From the NCBI RefSeq assembly GCF_000718775.1, contig NZ_JOCB01000123.1, forward strand, positions 1 to 22,346: a DNA stretch of 22,346 bases, written 5' to 3'. The position numbers and the translations under genes are program-made. Shown here piece after piece: positions 1 through 8,068 of this stretch (positions within the stretch are counted from its first letter, which is position 1; each line of letters begins with the position of its first letter). The notes under the pieces are model-generated. The model was not told where the DNA came from. It ran no database searches and worked only from the letters and a program-made list of their open reading frames with translations. The DNA is from Streptomyces sp. NRRL S-31. GTDB taxonomy: Bacteria; Actinomycetota; Actinomycetes; Streptomycetales; Streptomycetaceae.

Positions 1-680
1 CGCCCCCGCTGCCCCAGCAGGCCGGCCCCGCCCAGCCCGCCGCTCCCGCCACCCCGCTGACCACCGGCCCCGGCGGCGGGCAGGCGTCCTGGGCACAGCA
101 GGTGCACCAGCTGGCCGGCGGCGGGGACGACCAGCCCGTGGCGCCGTGGAAGCCGCCGGTGGAGGACCTCTTCCAGGCCGCCGCGCGGCGGCAGGCGGCC
201 GCCCGCCCCGCCGGACTCGGCAGACGGCTCGCCGCCCGGCTGATCGACCTGCTGGTGCTGGGCGCGGTGACGGCCGCCGCGGCGGTCCCGCTCGGCACAC
301 GGGCCGTGGACCACGTCCAGCAGAAGATCGACACGGCCCGGGTCTCCGGCCACGAGGTCACCGTCTGGCTGCTCGACGGCACGACCGGCACCAGCCTCGG
401 CATCGTCCTCGCCGTGCTGCTCCTCGCCGGGGTGCTGTACGAGGTGCTGCCCACCGCCAAGTGGGGCCGCACCCTCGGCAAGAGGCTGTGCGGTCTTGAG
501 GTGCGGGACATCGAGGGGCACGAGCCGCCGGCGTTCGGCCCGGCGCTGCGCCGCTGGCTGGTGTTCAGCGTGCCGGGCCTGCTGGTCGTCGGGATCGTGG
601 GCGTGCTGTGGTGCCTGTTCGACCGGCCCTGGCACCAGTGCTGGCACGACAAGGCCGCGCACACCTTCGTCGCGGGCTGA
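1..680 (+). CDS. RDD family membrane protein (5' end cut by window)
   Basis: The reading frame (codons from base 3) is open to the left edge, so the true start lies outside; the GTG at 102 is internal. The visible part begins with a Pro/Ala/Gln/Gly-rich, probably cytoplasmic disordered segment. An RDD domain follows: an Arg/Asp-bearing first helix (GLGRRLAARLIDLLVLGAV), a second hydrophobic segment, the conserved WGRTLGKRLCGLEV turn, a third helix, and a C-terminal FDRPWHQCWHDKAAHTFV block. The RDD family is named for conserved Arg and Asp residues in membrane helices; its function is mostly unknown, with transport or ion homeostasis suggested for some members. A second RDD gene follows 113 bp downstream in the same direction, so the two may work together. 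The family call is secure; the role is unknown. Confidence 0.85.
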   Translation, partial: PPLPQQAGPAQPAAPATPLTTGPGGGQASWAQQVHQLAGGGDDQPVAPWKPPVEDLFQAAARRQAAARPAGLGRRLAARLIDLLVLGAVTAAAAVPLGTRAVDHVQQKIDTARVSGHEVTVWLLDGTTGTSLGIVLAVLLLAGVLYEVLPTAKWGRTLGKRLCGLEVRDIEGHEPPAFGPALRRWLVFSVPGLLVVGIVGVLWCLFDRPWHQCWHDKAAHTFVAG

Positions 681-730
681 CCGCGGGCCGGACACGGGCC
701 GGACGCGGGCCGGACGAGGGCTGACCGCGG
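673..730. repeat. Tandem 11-bp repeat across the RDD gene stop codon
   Basis: Five 11-bp units lie end to end at 673-683, 684-694, 695-705, 706-716 and 717-727, with a sixth partial unit after. The core is CGGGCCGGACG. The first and fifth units read (C/A)GGGCTGACCG. The first contains the gene's own TGA (678-680), and the fifth contains a second TGA (722-724) in another frame. Confidence 0.75.
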
Positions 731-735
731 GCCCG

Positions 736-759
736 TCCTCCGGACGGCCGTCCGGAGGA
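736..759 (+). terminator. Perfect 24-bp palindrome between the RDD genes
   Basis: TCCTCCGGACGG is followed directly by its exact reverse complement, giving a strong hairpin in RNA with a small forced loop. No T tract follows, as is common in high-GC actinomycetes. It could terminate the first RDD transcript or be a protein-binding palindrome upstream of the second, whose ATG is 34 bp away. Confidence 0.5.
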
Positions 760-793
760 TGCGGAGCCGGGACGTTCGGGTTCCACTCGGGCC

Positions 794-1474
794 ATGAGCA
801 GCGAACCGCCCCCCGGCTCCGGAGAGCAGCCCCCCGAGGACGACCCCTTCAGGAAGCGGCCCCCCTCGGACCAGGGGCCGGGCTCGCCGTACGACACCCC
901 GCCCGGCGGCCGGCAGCCCCCTCCGCCCGGCGGCGGCCCCTACGGGAGCCCCTACGGCGGCGGCCCGTACGGCACCGGCCCCTACGGGTCGGGTGCCGGC
1001 GGTTACCCCGCCGACCCCCTGGCCGGCATGCCCCCGCTCGCCGACAGCGGCCGGCGGACGCTCGCCCGGATCATCGACATGATCCTGGTCGGCATCGTCG
1101 TCTGGTTGCTCACCTGGGCGTTCGGAGTGCGTGAGTACGCGGTCGACGGCGACCGGGTCGAGGTCGGCCGGTCCGTCGCCCAGTCCGTCATCGCGGCCGT
1201 GCTCTACGTCGCCTACGACACCTTCATGATCAGCAGGTCGGGGCAGACCCTGGGCAAGAAGTGGCTGGGCCTGCGGGTGGCCGACCTGGCGGACGGCGCC
1301 ACCCCCTCGACGCAGACCTCGCTGATCCGCGCCCTGGTGCTGTGGCTGCCGTTCGCCTTCTGCTGCGCCTGTGTCTGGACGGCGATCGCGGGCGGCTGGA
1401 GCTTCTTCGACAAGCCCTACAAACAGGGCCTGCACGACAAGGCGGCCAAGACGGTGGTGGTCAGCACCCGTTGA
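794..1474 (+). CDS. RDD family membrane protein with Pro/Gly/Tyr-rich N-terminus
   Basis: A 226-residue protein. Residues 1-80 are disordered and Pro/Gly/Tyr-rich, with near-repeats of GGPYG/GSPYG around 47-71. The RDD domain fills about 85-225. Helix 1 carries the Arg and Asp residues (RRTLARIIDMILVG, R92 and D95). Helix 2 is near 130-147, followed by the SGQTLGKKWLGLRV turn (149-162), helix 3 near 178-200, and a C-terminal FFDKPYKQGLHDKAAKTVVV block. The start is the first ATG after the upstream palindrome; no clear ribosome binding site precedes it. Low-complexity N-termini are common on streptomycete membrane proteins and may mediate protein contacts. It follows another RDD gene and converges on a small membrane protein gene. 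Function is unknown. Confidence 0.88.
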   Translation: MSSEPPPGSGEQPPEDDPFRKRPPSDQGPGSPYDTPPGGRQPPPPGGGPYGSPYGGGPYGTGPYGSGAGGYPADPLAGMPPLADSGRRTLARIIDMILVGIVVWLLTWAFGVREYAVDGDRVEVGRSVAQSVIAAVLYVAYDTFMISRSGQTLGKKWLGLRVADLADGATPSTQTSLIRALVLWLPFAFCCACVWTAIAGGWSFFDKPYKQGLHDKAAKTVVVSTR

Positions 1475-1496
1475 GCGGGGACAGGCGCCTCCCCGC

Positions 1497-1541
1497 GTGA
1501 CGGCGGCGGGACCGGGACGGGCCCGGGGCCGCCGCCGTCAC
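1497..1541. terminator. Bidirectional terminator hairpin between convergent genes
   Basis: A perfect 13-bp inverted repeat, GTGACGGCGGCGG (1497-1509) with its complement at 1529-1541, encloses a GC-rich 19-nt loop. It lies between the ends of the RDD gene (plus) and the small membrane protein gene (minus), the usual place for a shared terminator. There is no T tract. Confidence 0.6.
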
Positions 1542-1565
1542 CGTGTCCGCGGCGCGTTCACCCGG

Positions 1566-1799
1566 TCACAGGGACGTGGGGACGCGCTCCTCGTCCGCCA
1601 CGCGCCGGTCCGCCCGGGCCGCGCGGGCCCCGGGTACGGGGACCGTCCACGCGACGAACAGGCCCAGCGCGAGCGCGGCGAGGGCGATGACGACGATCCC
1701 GAGGCCCGAACTCGTCTGGGACAGCAGCAGCATGGCGAGCGTGGAGAAGACCACGGTGCAGGAACCGTAGGCGAGCTGTGCGGCGGTCGGACGAGGCAT
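1566..1799 (-). CDS. Small two-helix membrane protein
   Basis: A 77-residue product starting MPRPTAAQLAYGS. Two hydrophobic stretches lie near residues 10-28 (LAYGSCTVVFSTLAMLLL) and 34-53 (LGIVVIALAALALGLFVAWT). A charged C-terminal tail with Arg, Asp and Glu follows. The ATG at 1799 is chosen because GAGGA lies about 10 nt upstream on the minus strand. The longer in-frame extension back to 1973 is low-complexity and lacks such a site. I do not recognise a named family; small membrane proteins like this are common in Streptomyces. It is convergent with the RDD gene and divergent from the M6 protease gene. Confidence 0.7.
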   Translation of the reverse strand: MPRPTAAQLAYGSCTVVFSTLAMLLLSQTSSGLGIVVIALAALALGLFVAWTVPVPGARAARADRRVADEERVPTSL

Positions 1800-2156
1800 G
1801 GCGATCGTGTCCTCGGTCTTCGGGGCGGGGGATGGGGGTGCCGTGCGACTCTCCCGGCGTGCATGCCCGGGCGGAGCGTCCGGTAAGCATGACCTAACCC
1901 ACGGTACCGGTGCACAAGGGGCGCACGGAGTCACCGTCTCGCCGGACGGCCGGTGCCCCGGGCCGGTCGGCACGTGTCCGTAAACCGGACGTCACCTCCG
2001 CATAGTGCACTTGTCCTGCTCAAGTCAAGGTCTGTCTTTTCGGCCTGACCTCTAGTCAAATGTCGTCACTTGATTACACGCGTTGATCGTGCGCGCACGG
2101 ATTCCTCCAAGAACCGGACCCCCTGTCCGTGTGCGCGGCGCGGGGGAGGAACTCAA
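1800..2156. other. Divergent intergenic region upstream of the M6 protease
   Basis: This 357-bp stretch separates the small membrane protein gene (minus) from the protease gene (plus) and should hold both promoters. The part at about 1980-2080 is clearly richer in A and T than its surroundings. It carries AGTCAA twice (2023-2028 and 2054-2059, 31 bp apart) and TCAAGT (2020-2025) with its complement ACTTGA (2068-2073). I cannot pick a convincing -35/-10 pair. No supported gene is present: an in-frame extension of the protease back to 2070 has no ribosome binding site. Confidence 0.5.
2145..2150 (+). promoter_or_regulatory. Ribosome binding site deciding the protease start
   Basis: GGAGGA ends 6 nt before the GTG at 2157. 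It supports that start over the upstream in-frame ATG at 2070, and a signal peptide then begins right at the N-terminus. Confidence 0.8.
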
Positions 2157-4514
2157 GTGACCAGCAGATCCTGGACGTTCAGAGCGGCCGCCATCGGCGT
2201 GACCCTCGCGGCGGCGTCCGCCACGTTCGCGACGTTCGCCGTCGCGGAGGCGAGCACGCAGCCCCGGCCCGCCACCGCCAACCGGCACGACCCGGCCCCG
2301 GTGAAGCAGCAGAAGCACGACCTGGACGGCCCGCTCAGCAAGACCCAGGACGCCCAGCGCGAAGAGGCCCTGAACCAGCTCATCGCGGGCAAGGCCAAGG
2401 CCGAGGACCGCAACGGCTCGAAGGTCGTCAAGCTCAGGAGCGGCAAGGGCCGCAGCAAGTACGTCGAGCTGAGCCGCGAGAAGACCGACAAGATCTTCAC
2501 CATCCTGGTGGAGTTCGGCGACCAGACCGACCCCAAGTACGGGGGCACGGCGGGCCCGCTGCACAACCGGATCGCCGCGCCGGACCGCGCGAAGGACAAC
2601 TCCACGGCCTGGCAGGAGGACTACGACCGGAAGCACTACCAGGACCTCTACTTCGGCACCGGCGAGAAGGCCGAGTCGCTGAAGAAGTACTACGAGAAGC
2701 AGTCCTCGGGCCGTTACTCGGTCACCGGCGAGGTCACGGACTGGGTCAAGGTCCCCTACAACGAGGCGCGCTACGGCAACAACGCCTGCGGCCAGACCAA
2801 CTGCTCGAGCGTGTGGAACGTCGTCAGCGACGGTCTGAAGGCGTGGGTCACCCAGCAGAAGGCGGCCGGCAAGTCCGACGCGGACATCAAGAAGGACCTC
2901 GCCCAGTACGACCAGTGGGACCGCTACGACTACGACGGCGACGGCGACTTCAACGAGCCGGACGGCTACGTCGACCACTTCCAGATCGTGCACGCCGGTG
3001 AGGACGAGTCCGCCGGCGGCGGCGTCCAGGGCACGGACGCCATCTGGGCCCACCGCTGGTACGCCTTCGGCACCGACGCCGGCGCCACCGGCCCCCAGGA
3101 GAACAAGCTCGGCGGCACCCAGGTCGGCGACACCGGCATCTGGGTCGGCGACTACACCATCCAGCCGGAGAACGGCGGCCTCGGTGTCTACGCCCACGAG
3201 TACGGCCACGACCTCGGTCTGCCGGACGAGTACGACACCGCGGGCGGTGACAACTCCACCGGTTTCTGGACCCTGATGTCCTCGGGCTCCTGGCTCGGCA
3301 CGGGCAAGGAGTCCATCGGCGACCTGCCCGGCGACATGAACGCCTGGGACAAGCTCCAGCTGGGCTGGCTGAACTACGACACCGCCACGGCCGGCAAGCA
3401 GTCCACGCACAAGCTGGGCCCCGCCGAGTACAACACCTGGGACAAGCAGGCCCTCGTGGTCAGCCTGCCGGACAAGGCGGTCACCACCACGATCACCCAG
3501 CCCGCCGAGGGTTCGACCCAGTGGTGGAGCGGCAGCGGCAACGACCTGAAGAACACGCTGACCCGGTCCGTGGACCTGACCGGCAAGTCCTCCGCGAGCC
3601 TCTCCCTGGACGGCTGGTGGGCCACCGAGGACGGCTACGACTTCGTCTACACCGAGGTGTCGACCGACGGCGGCGCCAACTGGACCGCCCTGGACGGCAC
3701 CGCGGACGGCCAGGCCCTCCCGCGTGACGCCGGCGGCAAGCCGGCGCTGAGCGGCTTCTCGCAGACGCACAAGAAGCTGTCGTTCCCGCTCGACGCCTAC
3801 GCCGGCAAGAAGATCGACCTGCGCTTCCGCTATGCCACCGACAGCGGTGTCGCGGAGAGCGGCTTCACGGCCGACCGGATCACCGTGACCGCCGACGGCA
3901 CCCCGGTGTTCTCGGACAACGCCGAGACCGCCGACGCCGGCTGGACCGCGGCCGGCTTCTCCCGCATCGGCGCGTCCTTCACCAGGGACTACAAGCAGTA
4001 CTACCTGGCCGAGAACCGGCAGTACGTGTCGTACGACAAGACGCTGAAGTCGGGCCCGTACAACTATGGCTTCGCGTCGCGCCCCGACTGGGTGGAGCAC
4101 TACCCGTACCAGAACGGCCTGCTGATCTGGAAGTGGGACACCTCCCAGGCGGACAACAACACCAACGCCGCAGGCGGCCACCCGGGCAGCGGTCTGATCC
4201 TGCCGGTCGACTCGCACCCGACGGCGCTCAAGTGGGCCGACGGCACGCTGCTGCGCAACCGCATCCAGGCCTACGACTCCCCGTTCAGCCGGTACGCCAC
4301 CGACGGCATCACCCTGCACAAGGCCGATGTCGCGCTGACGATCAAGGGCTCGAAGGGCGTCCCGGTCTTCAACGACCACACCGGCACCTACTACGACCCG
4401 TCGAACCCGACGGGCGGGGTGAAGGTCACTGACACCAACACCAGGATCGCGATCGTCAAGGAGGCCAAGGACGGCTCCTCGATCCAGGTCAAGGTCGGCC
4501 CCGCGGTGAAGTAG
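2157..4514 (+). CDS. Secreted M6 family zinc metalloprotease (immune inhibitor A-like)
   Basis: A 785-residue exported protein from a GTG start. Residues 1-30 form a Sec signal peptide (short Arg-bearing n-region, Ala-rich core, probable AVA cleavage). A Lys-rich propeptide-like region follows to about residue 100, then the M6 catalytic domain. The zinc motif HEYGH spans 347-351 and is followed by DLGLPDEYD, typical of immune inhibitor A peptidases. A DYDGDGDFNEPD segment near 258-269 resembles a calcium-binding loop. After the catalytic domain come a beta-rich MAM/jelly-roll-like part (LSLDGWWATEDGYDFVYTEV) and a C-terminal domain of the type seen in InhA proteins. The family degrades extracellular proteins; here the likely role is nutrient release. 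It is monocistronic, with its own terminator. The AT-richer upstream region suggests specific regulation. Confidence 0.93.
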   Translation: MTSRSWTFRAAAIGVTLAAASATFATFAVAEASTQPRPATANRHDPAPVKQQKHDLDGPLSKTQDAQREEALNQLIAGKAKAEDRNGSKVVKLRSGKGRSKYVELSREKTDKIFTILVEFGDQTDPKYGGTAGPLHNRIAAPDRAKDNSTAWQEDYDRKHYQDLYFGTGEKAESLKKYYEKQSSGRYSVTGEVTDWVKVPYNEARYGNNACGQTNCSSVWNVVSDGLKAWVTQQKAAGKSDADIKKDLAQYDQWDRYDYDGDGDFNEPDGYVDHFQIVHAGEDESAGGGVQGTDAIWAHRWYAFGTDAGATGPQENKLGGTQVGDTGIWVGDYTIQPENGGLGVYAHEYGHDLGLPDEYDTAGGDNSTGFWTLMSSGSWLGTGKESIGDLPGDMNAWDKLQLGWLNYDTATAGKQSTHKLGPAEYNTWDKQALVVSLPDKAVTTTITQPAEGSTQWWSGSGNDLKNTLTRSVDLTGKSSASLSLDGWWATEDGYDFVYTEVSTDGGANWTALDGTADGQALPRDAGGKPALSGFSQTHKKLSFPLDAYAGKKIDLRFRYATDSGVAESGFTADRITVTADGTPVFSDNAETADAGWTAAGFSRIGASFTRDYKQYYLAENRQYVSYDKTLKSGPYNYGFASRPDWVEHYPYQNGLLIWKWDTSQADNNTNAAGGHPGSGLILPVDSHPTALKWADGTLLRNRIQAYDSPFSRYATDGITLHKADVALTIKGSKGVPVFNDHTGTYYDPSNPTGGVKVTDTNTRIAIVKEAKDGSSIQVKVGPAVK

Positions 4515-4540
4515 CCCGCGAAACCGCAGGTCACAAGCGT

Positions 4541-4574
4541 ATCGGCGGCAACCCCTTGGCGGGTTGCCGCCGAT
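4541..4574 (+). terminator. Intrinsic terminator of the M6 protease gene
   Basis: ATCGGCGGCAACCC (4541-4554), loop CTTGGC, then a perfect 14-bp complement (4561-4574), followed by CGTGTTTAGG with a short T run. It lies 27 bp after the stop codon. This is one of the clearest terminators in the window. Confidence 0.85.
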
Positions 4575-4592
4575 CGTGTTTAGGTGCGTCCT

Positions 4593-4631
4593 ATGGACCG
4601 CTTATTGACACCGACCGGAACGGGGATGTGA
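4593..4631 (+). CDS. Possible 12-codon upstream ORF with a TTA codon
   Basis: A short frame reads MDRLLTPTGTGM and stops 4 nt before the ATG of the 112-residue gene. Its fourth codon is TTA (4602-4604), which in Streptomyces needs the developmentally controlled bldA tRNA. No ribosome binding site is evident; it would have to be translated from a leaderless or near-leaderless message. The TTA may be chance, since TTATTGACA also contains a perfect TTGACA hexamer. Speculative. Confidence 0.2.
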   Translation: MDRLLTPTGTGM

Positions 4632-4635
4632 CCGC

Positions 4636-4974
4636 ATGGCCGCTGGAGGCTTCTGCAAGCTGCCGCACGGCACGGTGGTGGTGGCACTGAACCTGCCCCA
4701 CGGCCCCGCCGGGGTGCGGGTGCTGGTGCACGCCCGCAACCGCGCCCGGGCCCTGACCAGGCTCCGCAACCTGGGCCTGCGGTCGGTCTACCTCCGGGGG
4801 AACGCCGCGCCTCCGACGCCGGACGAGATCACGGCGGTGCTGCACCACCCCGACGGCCTGATATGGCGCACGGCCCCGGCCGGCAACGGCGTCCTCGGCA
4901 CCGAGCTGTGGCACCCCATCCGGGCGCTGCTCCGTGTCACCCCCACGGGACCGCCGGCGGTCCCCCAGGGTTGA
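4636..4974 (+). CDS. Conserved-looking hypothetical protein, 112 aa
   Basis: A small basic protein starting MAAGGFCKLPHGTVVVALNL, with no signal peptide or membrane helix. The middle (about 24-55) reads as an alternating beta/alpha pattern: GVRVLVHARNRARALTRLR, then LGLRSVYLRGN. The segment near residues 62-84 (DEITAVLHHPDGLIWRT) is also fold-like, and the C-terminus is Pro-rich. Coding bias is good and the frame spans the whole gap between the protease terminator and pncA. A weak GGGGATG lies just upstream of the ATG. I do not recognise the family. Its neighbours give no clear functional hint. Confidence 0.65.
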   Translation: MAAGGFCKLPHGTVVVALNLPHGPAGVRVLVHARNRARALTRLRNLGLRSVYLRGNAAPPTPDEITAVLHHPDGLIWRTAPAGNGVLGTELWHPIRALLRVTPTGPPAVPQG

Positions 4975-5000
4975 CGCGACCGCCCGGGATCGTTCGGCCG

Positions 5001-5051
5001 GCCCGGGACCTCAGCCGGCCCGGGACCTCAGCCGGCCCGGGACCTCAGCCG
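5001..5051. repeat. Three tandem 17-bp repeats at the 3' end of pncA
   Basis: GCCCGGGACCTCAGCCG is repeated exactly three times (5001-5017, 5018-5034, 5035-5051). The last copy contains the pncA stop codon. On the gene strand every copy carries a TGA (5045-5047, 5028-5030, 5011-5013). Since 17 is not a multiple of three, the three TGAs fall in three different frames. Confidence 0.92.
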
Positions 5052-5638
5052 CCCACCACCGGCTTGCCGGTCAGCTCCACTCCGGCCTCCCGCAGTTCCT
5101 CCAGGGCCCGCTCGGTGGTCTGCGCGGCCACCCCGGCCGTCAGGTCCAGCAGCACCTGGGTGCGGAAGCCCTCCCGCGCGGAGTCCAGGGCGGTGGCGCG
5201 CACGCAGTGGTCGGTGGCGACGCCGACCACGTCCACCTCGGTGATCTCCCGGGCCCGCAGCCAGTCGGCCAGCGCGACGCCGTTCTCGTCCCTGCCCTCG
5301 AAGCCGCTGTAGGCGGCCGAGTAGGCGCCCTTGTCGAAGACCGCGTCCACCGCGCCGGAGGCGACGGCGGGGGCGAAGTTCGGGTGGAAGCCCACCCCCT
5401 CCGTGCCCGCGACGCAGTGCGCGGGCCAGGAGCGGACGTAGTCGGGGTCGTCCGCGAAGTGGCCGCCGGGCGCGATGTGGTGGTCCCGGGTGGCGACGAC
5501 GTGCTGGTACCCGGCGCCCGCCGTCTGGCCGATCAGCTCGGTGATGGCGGCGGCCACGTCCGCTCCGCCGGCCACCGCGAGGCTGCCCCCTTCGCAGAAG
5601 TCGTTCTGCACGTCTACGACGATCAAGGCGCGGCGCAT
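5045..5638 (-). CDS. pncA: Nicotinamidase (isochorismatase-like family)
   Basis: A 197-residue cytoplasmic amidase that converts nicotinamide to nicotinic acid and ammonia in the NAD salvage (Preiss-Handler) route. It would also activate pyrazinamide. The catalytic triad is visible: D9 in MRRALIVVDVQNDF, K103 in VFDKGAY and C145 in GVATDHCV. Metal-binding residues are D52, H54 and H60 (RDHHIAPGGH). The length fits the family. The ATG at 5638 has GAAGGA about 5 nt upstream. The next gene upstream on the same strand, 92 bp away, is pncB, which uses the product, so the pair forms a salvage pathway. Confidence 0.95.
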   Translation of the reverse strand: MRRALIVVDVQNDFCEGGSLAVAGGADVAAAITELIGQTAGAGYQHVVATRDHHIAPGGHFADDPDYVRSWPAHCVAGTEGVGFHPNFAPAVASGAVDAVFDKGAYSAAYSGFEGRDENGVALADWLRAREITEVDVVGVATDHCVRATALDSAREGFRTQVLLDLTAGVAAQTTERALEELREAGVELTGKPVVGG

Positions 5639-5730
5639 GGTGGTGTCCTTCGGCTGAGGGTCAAGTAACTGAGCCTAGAGAATTCCGGGCTCCCGCGGGA
5701 GGGGGCGGCGGGAGGCGATCGGCGCCCGCC

Positions 5731-7077
5731 TCAGCTGCCCGGGCGCCCGTGGACGTACTCCGTCGGGATGACGGGTTCCCCGCGGGAGAGCTGGGTGGCG
5801 GACAGGGGCAGCCGCGCGCGGGCGGCGATGTGCCGCTCCCGCGCCACGTCGAGCGGTTCGCGGGCGACCACCTCGCCGCCCTTGACCAGCTGCACCAGCA
5901 GTTGCCGGTCGGCCAGCTCGCCCGGGACCGGCCCGGTGCCGACGACCTCGGCCTCCGCGATCCCGTCCGCGTCCAGCCGGCGCGCGGCCCACTTGCGTCC
6001 GCCGATGGAGGTCTTGCCGCCGCTGGACTTCTTCGCGACCGCCACCAGCGGCGCCGCCGCTCCGGCCGTCTCGGCGCGGGCGACCAGCTTGTAGACCATG
6101 GAGGCCGTGGGGTGCCCGGAGCCGGTCACCAGCTGGGTGCCGACGCCGTACGCGTCCACGGGCGCGGCGGCCAGCGAGGCGATGGCGTACTCGTCCAGGT
6201 CCGAGGTCACGACGATCTTCGTTCCGGTCGCGCCCAGTTCGTCCAGTTGCTGGCGCACCCGGTGGGCCACCAGCAGCAGGTCGCCCGAGTCGATGCGGAC
6301 CGCGCCCAGCCCGGGGCCGGCCACCTCCACCGCCGTACGGACGGCCTCGGCGACGTCGTAGGTGTCCACCAGCAGGGTGGTGCCCCGGCCGAGGGTGTCC
6401 ACCTGGGCCCGGAAGGCGTCCCGCTCGTGGTCGTGCAGCAGGGTGAAGGCGTGCGCCGAGGTGCCGACGGTCGGGATGCCGTACCGAAAGCCGGCGGCCA
6501 GGTCGGAGGTGGTGGCGAAGCCGCCGACGTAGGCGGCGCGGGCGGCGGCCACGGCGGCCAGCTCGTGGGTGCGCCGGGCGCCCATCTCGATCAGCGGGCG
6601 GTCGCCCGCGGCGGAGGCCATCCGGGAGGCGGCGGCGGCGATCGCGGAGTCGTGGTTGAGGATGGAGAGGATCACCGTCTCCAGCAGGACGCACTCGGCG
6701 AAGGTGCCCTCGACCCGCAGCAGGGGCGAGCCGGGGAAGTAGACCTCGCCCTCGGGGTAGCCCCAGACGTCCCCGCGGAACCGGTAGCCGGCGAGCCAGT
6801 CCAGGGTCCGCTCGTCGACGATGTCCCGGTCGCGCAGGAAGCCGAGGACGCCCGCGTCGAAGCGGAAGTTCTCCACCGCGTCCAGGACGCGCCCGGTACC
6901 GGCCACGACGCCGTAGCGGCGACCGTTCGGCAGCCGCCGGGTGAAGACCTCGAATACGCTCCGCCGTTCGGCCGTACCGGCTGCCAGAGCGGCTCGCAGC
7001 ATCGTCAGCTCGTACTGGTCCGTGAAGAGCGCCGTCGAGGGAACGTCCACCGGCAGCCCAAGGTCCGCTGTGTTCAT
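5731..7077 (-). CDS. pncB: Nicotinate phosphoribosyltransferase
   Basis: A 448-residue enzyme that joins nicotinic acid to PRPP (with ATP) to give nicotinate mononucleotide, the step after PncA. Family landmarks are TDQYELTML (about 19-27), the [14 protein letters not shown] strand-loop (108-120), [11 protein letters not shown] with GGFATTSD (168-191), and TVGTSAHAF carrying the conserved His209. The phosphate-binding [15 protein letters not shown] and [10 protein letters not shown] segments follow. The start chosen is the ATG at 7077. A TACGCT box lies 7 nt upstream and no well-spaced Shine-Dalgarno is seen, so the message may be leaderless. A longer in-frame extension to 7260 overlaps clpS and is rejected. 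It is divergent from clpS, as I recall for pncB1 (Rv1330c) in mycobacteria. Confidence 0.94.
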   Translation of the reverse strand: MNTADLGLPVDVPSTALFTDQYELTMLRAALAAGTAERRSVFEVFTRRLPNGRRYGVVAGTGRVLDAVENFRFDAGVLGFLRDRDIVDERTLDWLAGYRFRGDVWGYPEGEVYFPGSPLLRVEGTFAECVLLETVILSILNHDSAIAAAASRMASAAGDRPLIEMGARRTHELAAVAAARAAYVGGFATTSDLAAGFRYGIPTVGTSAHAFTLLHDHERDAFRAQVDTLGRGTTLLVDTYDVAEAVRTAVEVAGPGLGAVRIDSGDLLLVAHRVRQQLDELGATGTKIVVTSDLDEYAIASLAAAPVDAYGVGTQLVTGSGHPTASMVYKLVARAETAGAAAPLVAVAKKSSGGKTSIGGRKWAARRLDADGIAEAEVVGTGPVPGELADRQLLVQLVKGGEVVAREPLDVARERHIAARARLPLSATQLSRGEPVIPTEYVHGRPGS

Positions 7078-7084
7078 GACGAAC

Positions 7085-7090
7085 AGCGTA
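7085..7090 (-). promoter_or_regulatory. Candidate -10 box of a leaderless pncB transcript
   Basis: TACGCT on the minus strand fits TANNNT. It is separated by 7 nt from the pncB ATG, so transcription would begin at or next to the start codon. No good -35 is visible. Confidence 0.4.
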
Positions 7091-7141
7091 CTCCCTTCTC
7101 GTCGGTGTGACGATTTGTCGGGGCCGTGGCAGCATGGCCGT

Positions 7142-7450
7142 GTGACGTCACCCGCGCCCGTAGAGATCGAACGCACCGAGTCGGCGGAGGAGGTCTTCGC
7201 CGTACCCGATCCCGACGTCCCCTGGGTCACCATCGTGCACAACGACCCGGTCAACCTCATGAGCTACGTGACGTACGTCTTCCAGACGTACTTCGGCTAC
7301 TCCAAGGACAAGGCCACCAAGCTCATGCTCGACGTCCACCACAAGGGCCGGGCGGTCGTCTCCAGCGGCAGCCGCGAGGAGATGGAGCGCGACGTGCAGG
7401 CGATGCACGGTTACGGTCTGTGGGCCACCCTCCAGCAGGACCGGAAGTAG
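7142..7450 (+). CDS. clpS: ATP-dependent Clp protease adaptor ClpS
   Basis: A 102-residue adaptor that brings N-degron substrates to the ClpC/ClpA-type AAA+ unfoldase. The acidic, flexible N-terminus (1-27) precedes the core. The core has [20 protein letters not shown] (27-46), whose HND contacts the substrate's N-terminal residue, and [14 protein letters not shown] (60-73) with the pocket His. It ends in [11 protein letters not shown]. The GTG at 7142 is the last plausible start; the longer frame to 6941 overlaps pncB coding sequence. There is no Shine-Dalgarno, and a CAGCAT at 7130-7135 sits at leaderless spacing. It is followed 12 bp later by the DUF2017 gene, an actinobacterial pairing. 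Confidence 0.95.
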   Translation: MTSPAPVEIERTESAEEVFAVPDPDVPWVTIVHNDPVNLMSYVTYVFQTYFGYSKDKATKLMLDVHHKGRAVVSSGSREEMERDVQAMHGYGLWATLQQDRK

Positions 7451-7462
7451 CGACCGACTCAG

Positions 7463-8068
7463 ATGCCCGGACACTTCGAACCGCTCCCCGGCGGCGGCGC
7501 GGCCGTCGCGCTCGACGACGTCGAGATCTCCATCATCCGGTCGCTGGCCGTCCAGCTCCTGGAGCTGATCGGCCCCGGCCCCGGCGGTGACGCCCCGGCC
7601 GACCCGCTCGCCGAGCTGTTCGCCGAGGGGCCGAGCGAGCCGCCGGCCGACCCGGTCCTGCGCAGGCTCTTCCCGGACGCCTACGGCGACCCGGAGGAGA
7701 CCCCCGGCTCGGCGGCCGAGGCCGAGGAGCGGCGGGCGCACTCCGCCGAGTTCCGCCGCTACACCGAGAACGACCTGCGCGCCGGCAAGCGGGAGAACGC
7801 GCTCGGGGTGATCCGCTCCCTGGACGCGCTCGCCCCGGTCGACGAGGGCGGGGCGGTGCTCAAGCTGTCCCCGGAGGAGTCCCGGCAGTGGGTCGGCGCC
7901 CTGAACGACCTCCGGCTGGCGATCGGCGCCCGGCTGGAGATCACCGACGAGGACGACACCGACCTGCTCTACCGGCTGCCGGAGGAGGACCCGCGCAAGC
8001 CGATGGTGCTGGCCTACCTCTGGCTGGGCGGGCTCCAGGAGACCCTGGTGACCACCCTGATGCCGTGA
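7463..8068 (+). CDS. DUF2017 family protein
   Basis: A 201-residue acidic cytoplasmic protein. Recognisable family segments are DDVEISIIRSLAVQLLELIG near the N-terminus, the RRLFPDAYGDPEE block, an EFRRYTENDLRAGKREN helix, and a C-terminal LYRLPEEDPRKPMVLAYLWL with LGGLQETLV. Function is unknown. It sits right after clpS and upstream of mec-cysO-cysM, as Rv1332 does in M. tuberculosis. That fixed pairing suggests a link to Clp proteolysis, but this is inference. It starts 12 bp after clpS with no own ribosome binding site, so translation is probably coupled. Confidence 0.88.
   Translation: MPGHFEPLPGGGAAVALDDVEISIIRSLAVQLLELIGPGPGGDAPADPLAELFAEGPSEPPADPVLRRLFPDAYGDPEETPGSAAEAEERRAHSAEFRRYTENDLRAGKRENALGVIRSLDALAPVDEGGAVLKLSPEESRQWVGALNDLRLAIGARLEITDEDDTDLLYRLPEEDPRKPMVLAYLWLGGLQETLVTTLMP

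Noticed and set aside
2052..4379. Long open frame (775 codons) antisense to the M6 protease
   Set aside because: It is the mirror of a strongly biased gene; its product is Val/Arg/Gly-rich with no recognisable domain, while the plus strand has a complete signal peptide and HEYGH motif.
4605..4610. TTGACA as a -35 for the 112-residue gene
   Set aside because: No acceptable -10 lies 16-18 bp downstream; the spot overlaps the start codon region.
5749..7110. Long plus-strand frame antisense to pncB
   Set aside because: Gly/Gln/Val-rich product with no domain; pncB is unmistakable on the minus strand.
5675..7135. Long Arg/Pro-rich frame overlapping pncB on the same strand
   Set aside because: Composition is typical of an out-of-frame shadow of a high-GC gene; pncB in the other frame has all family motifs.
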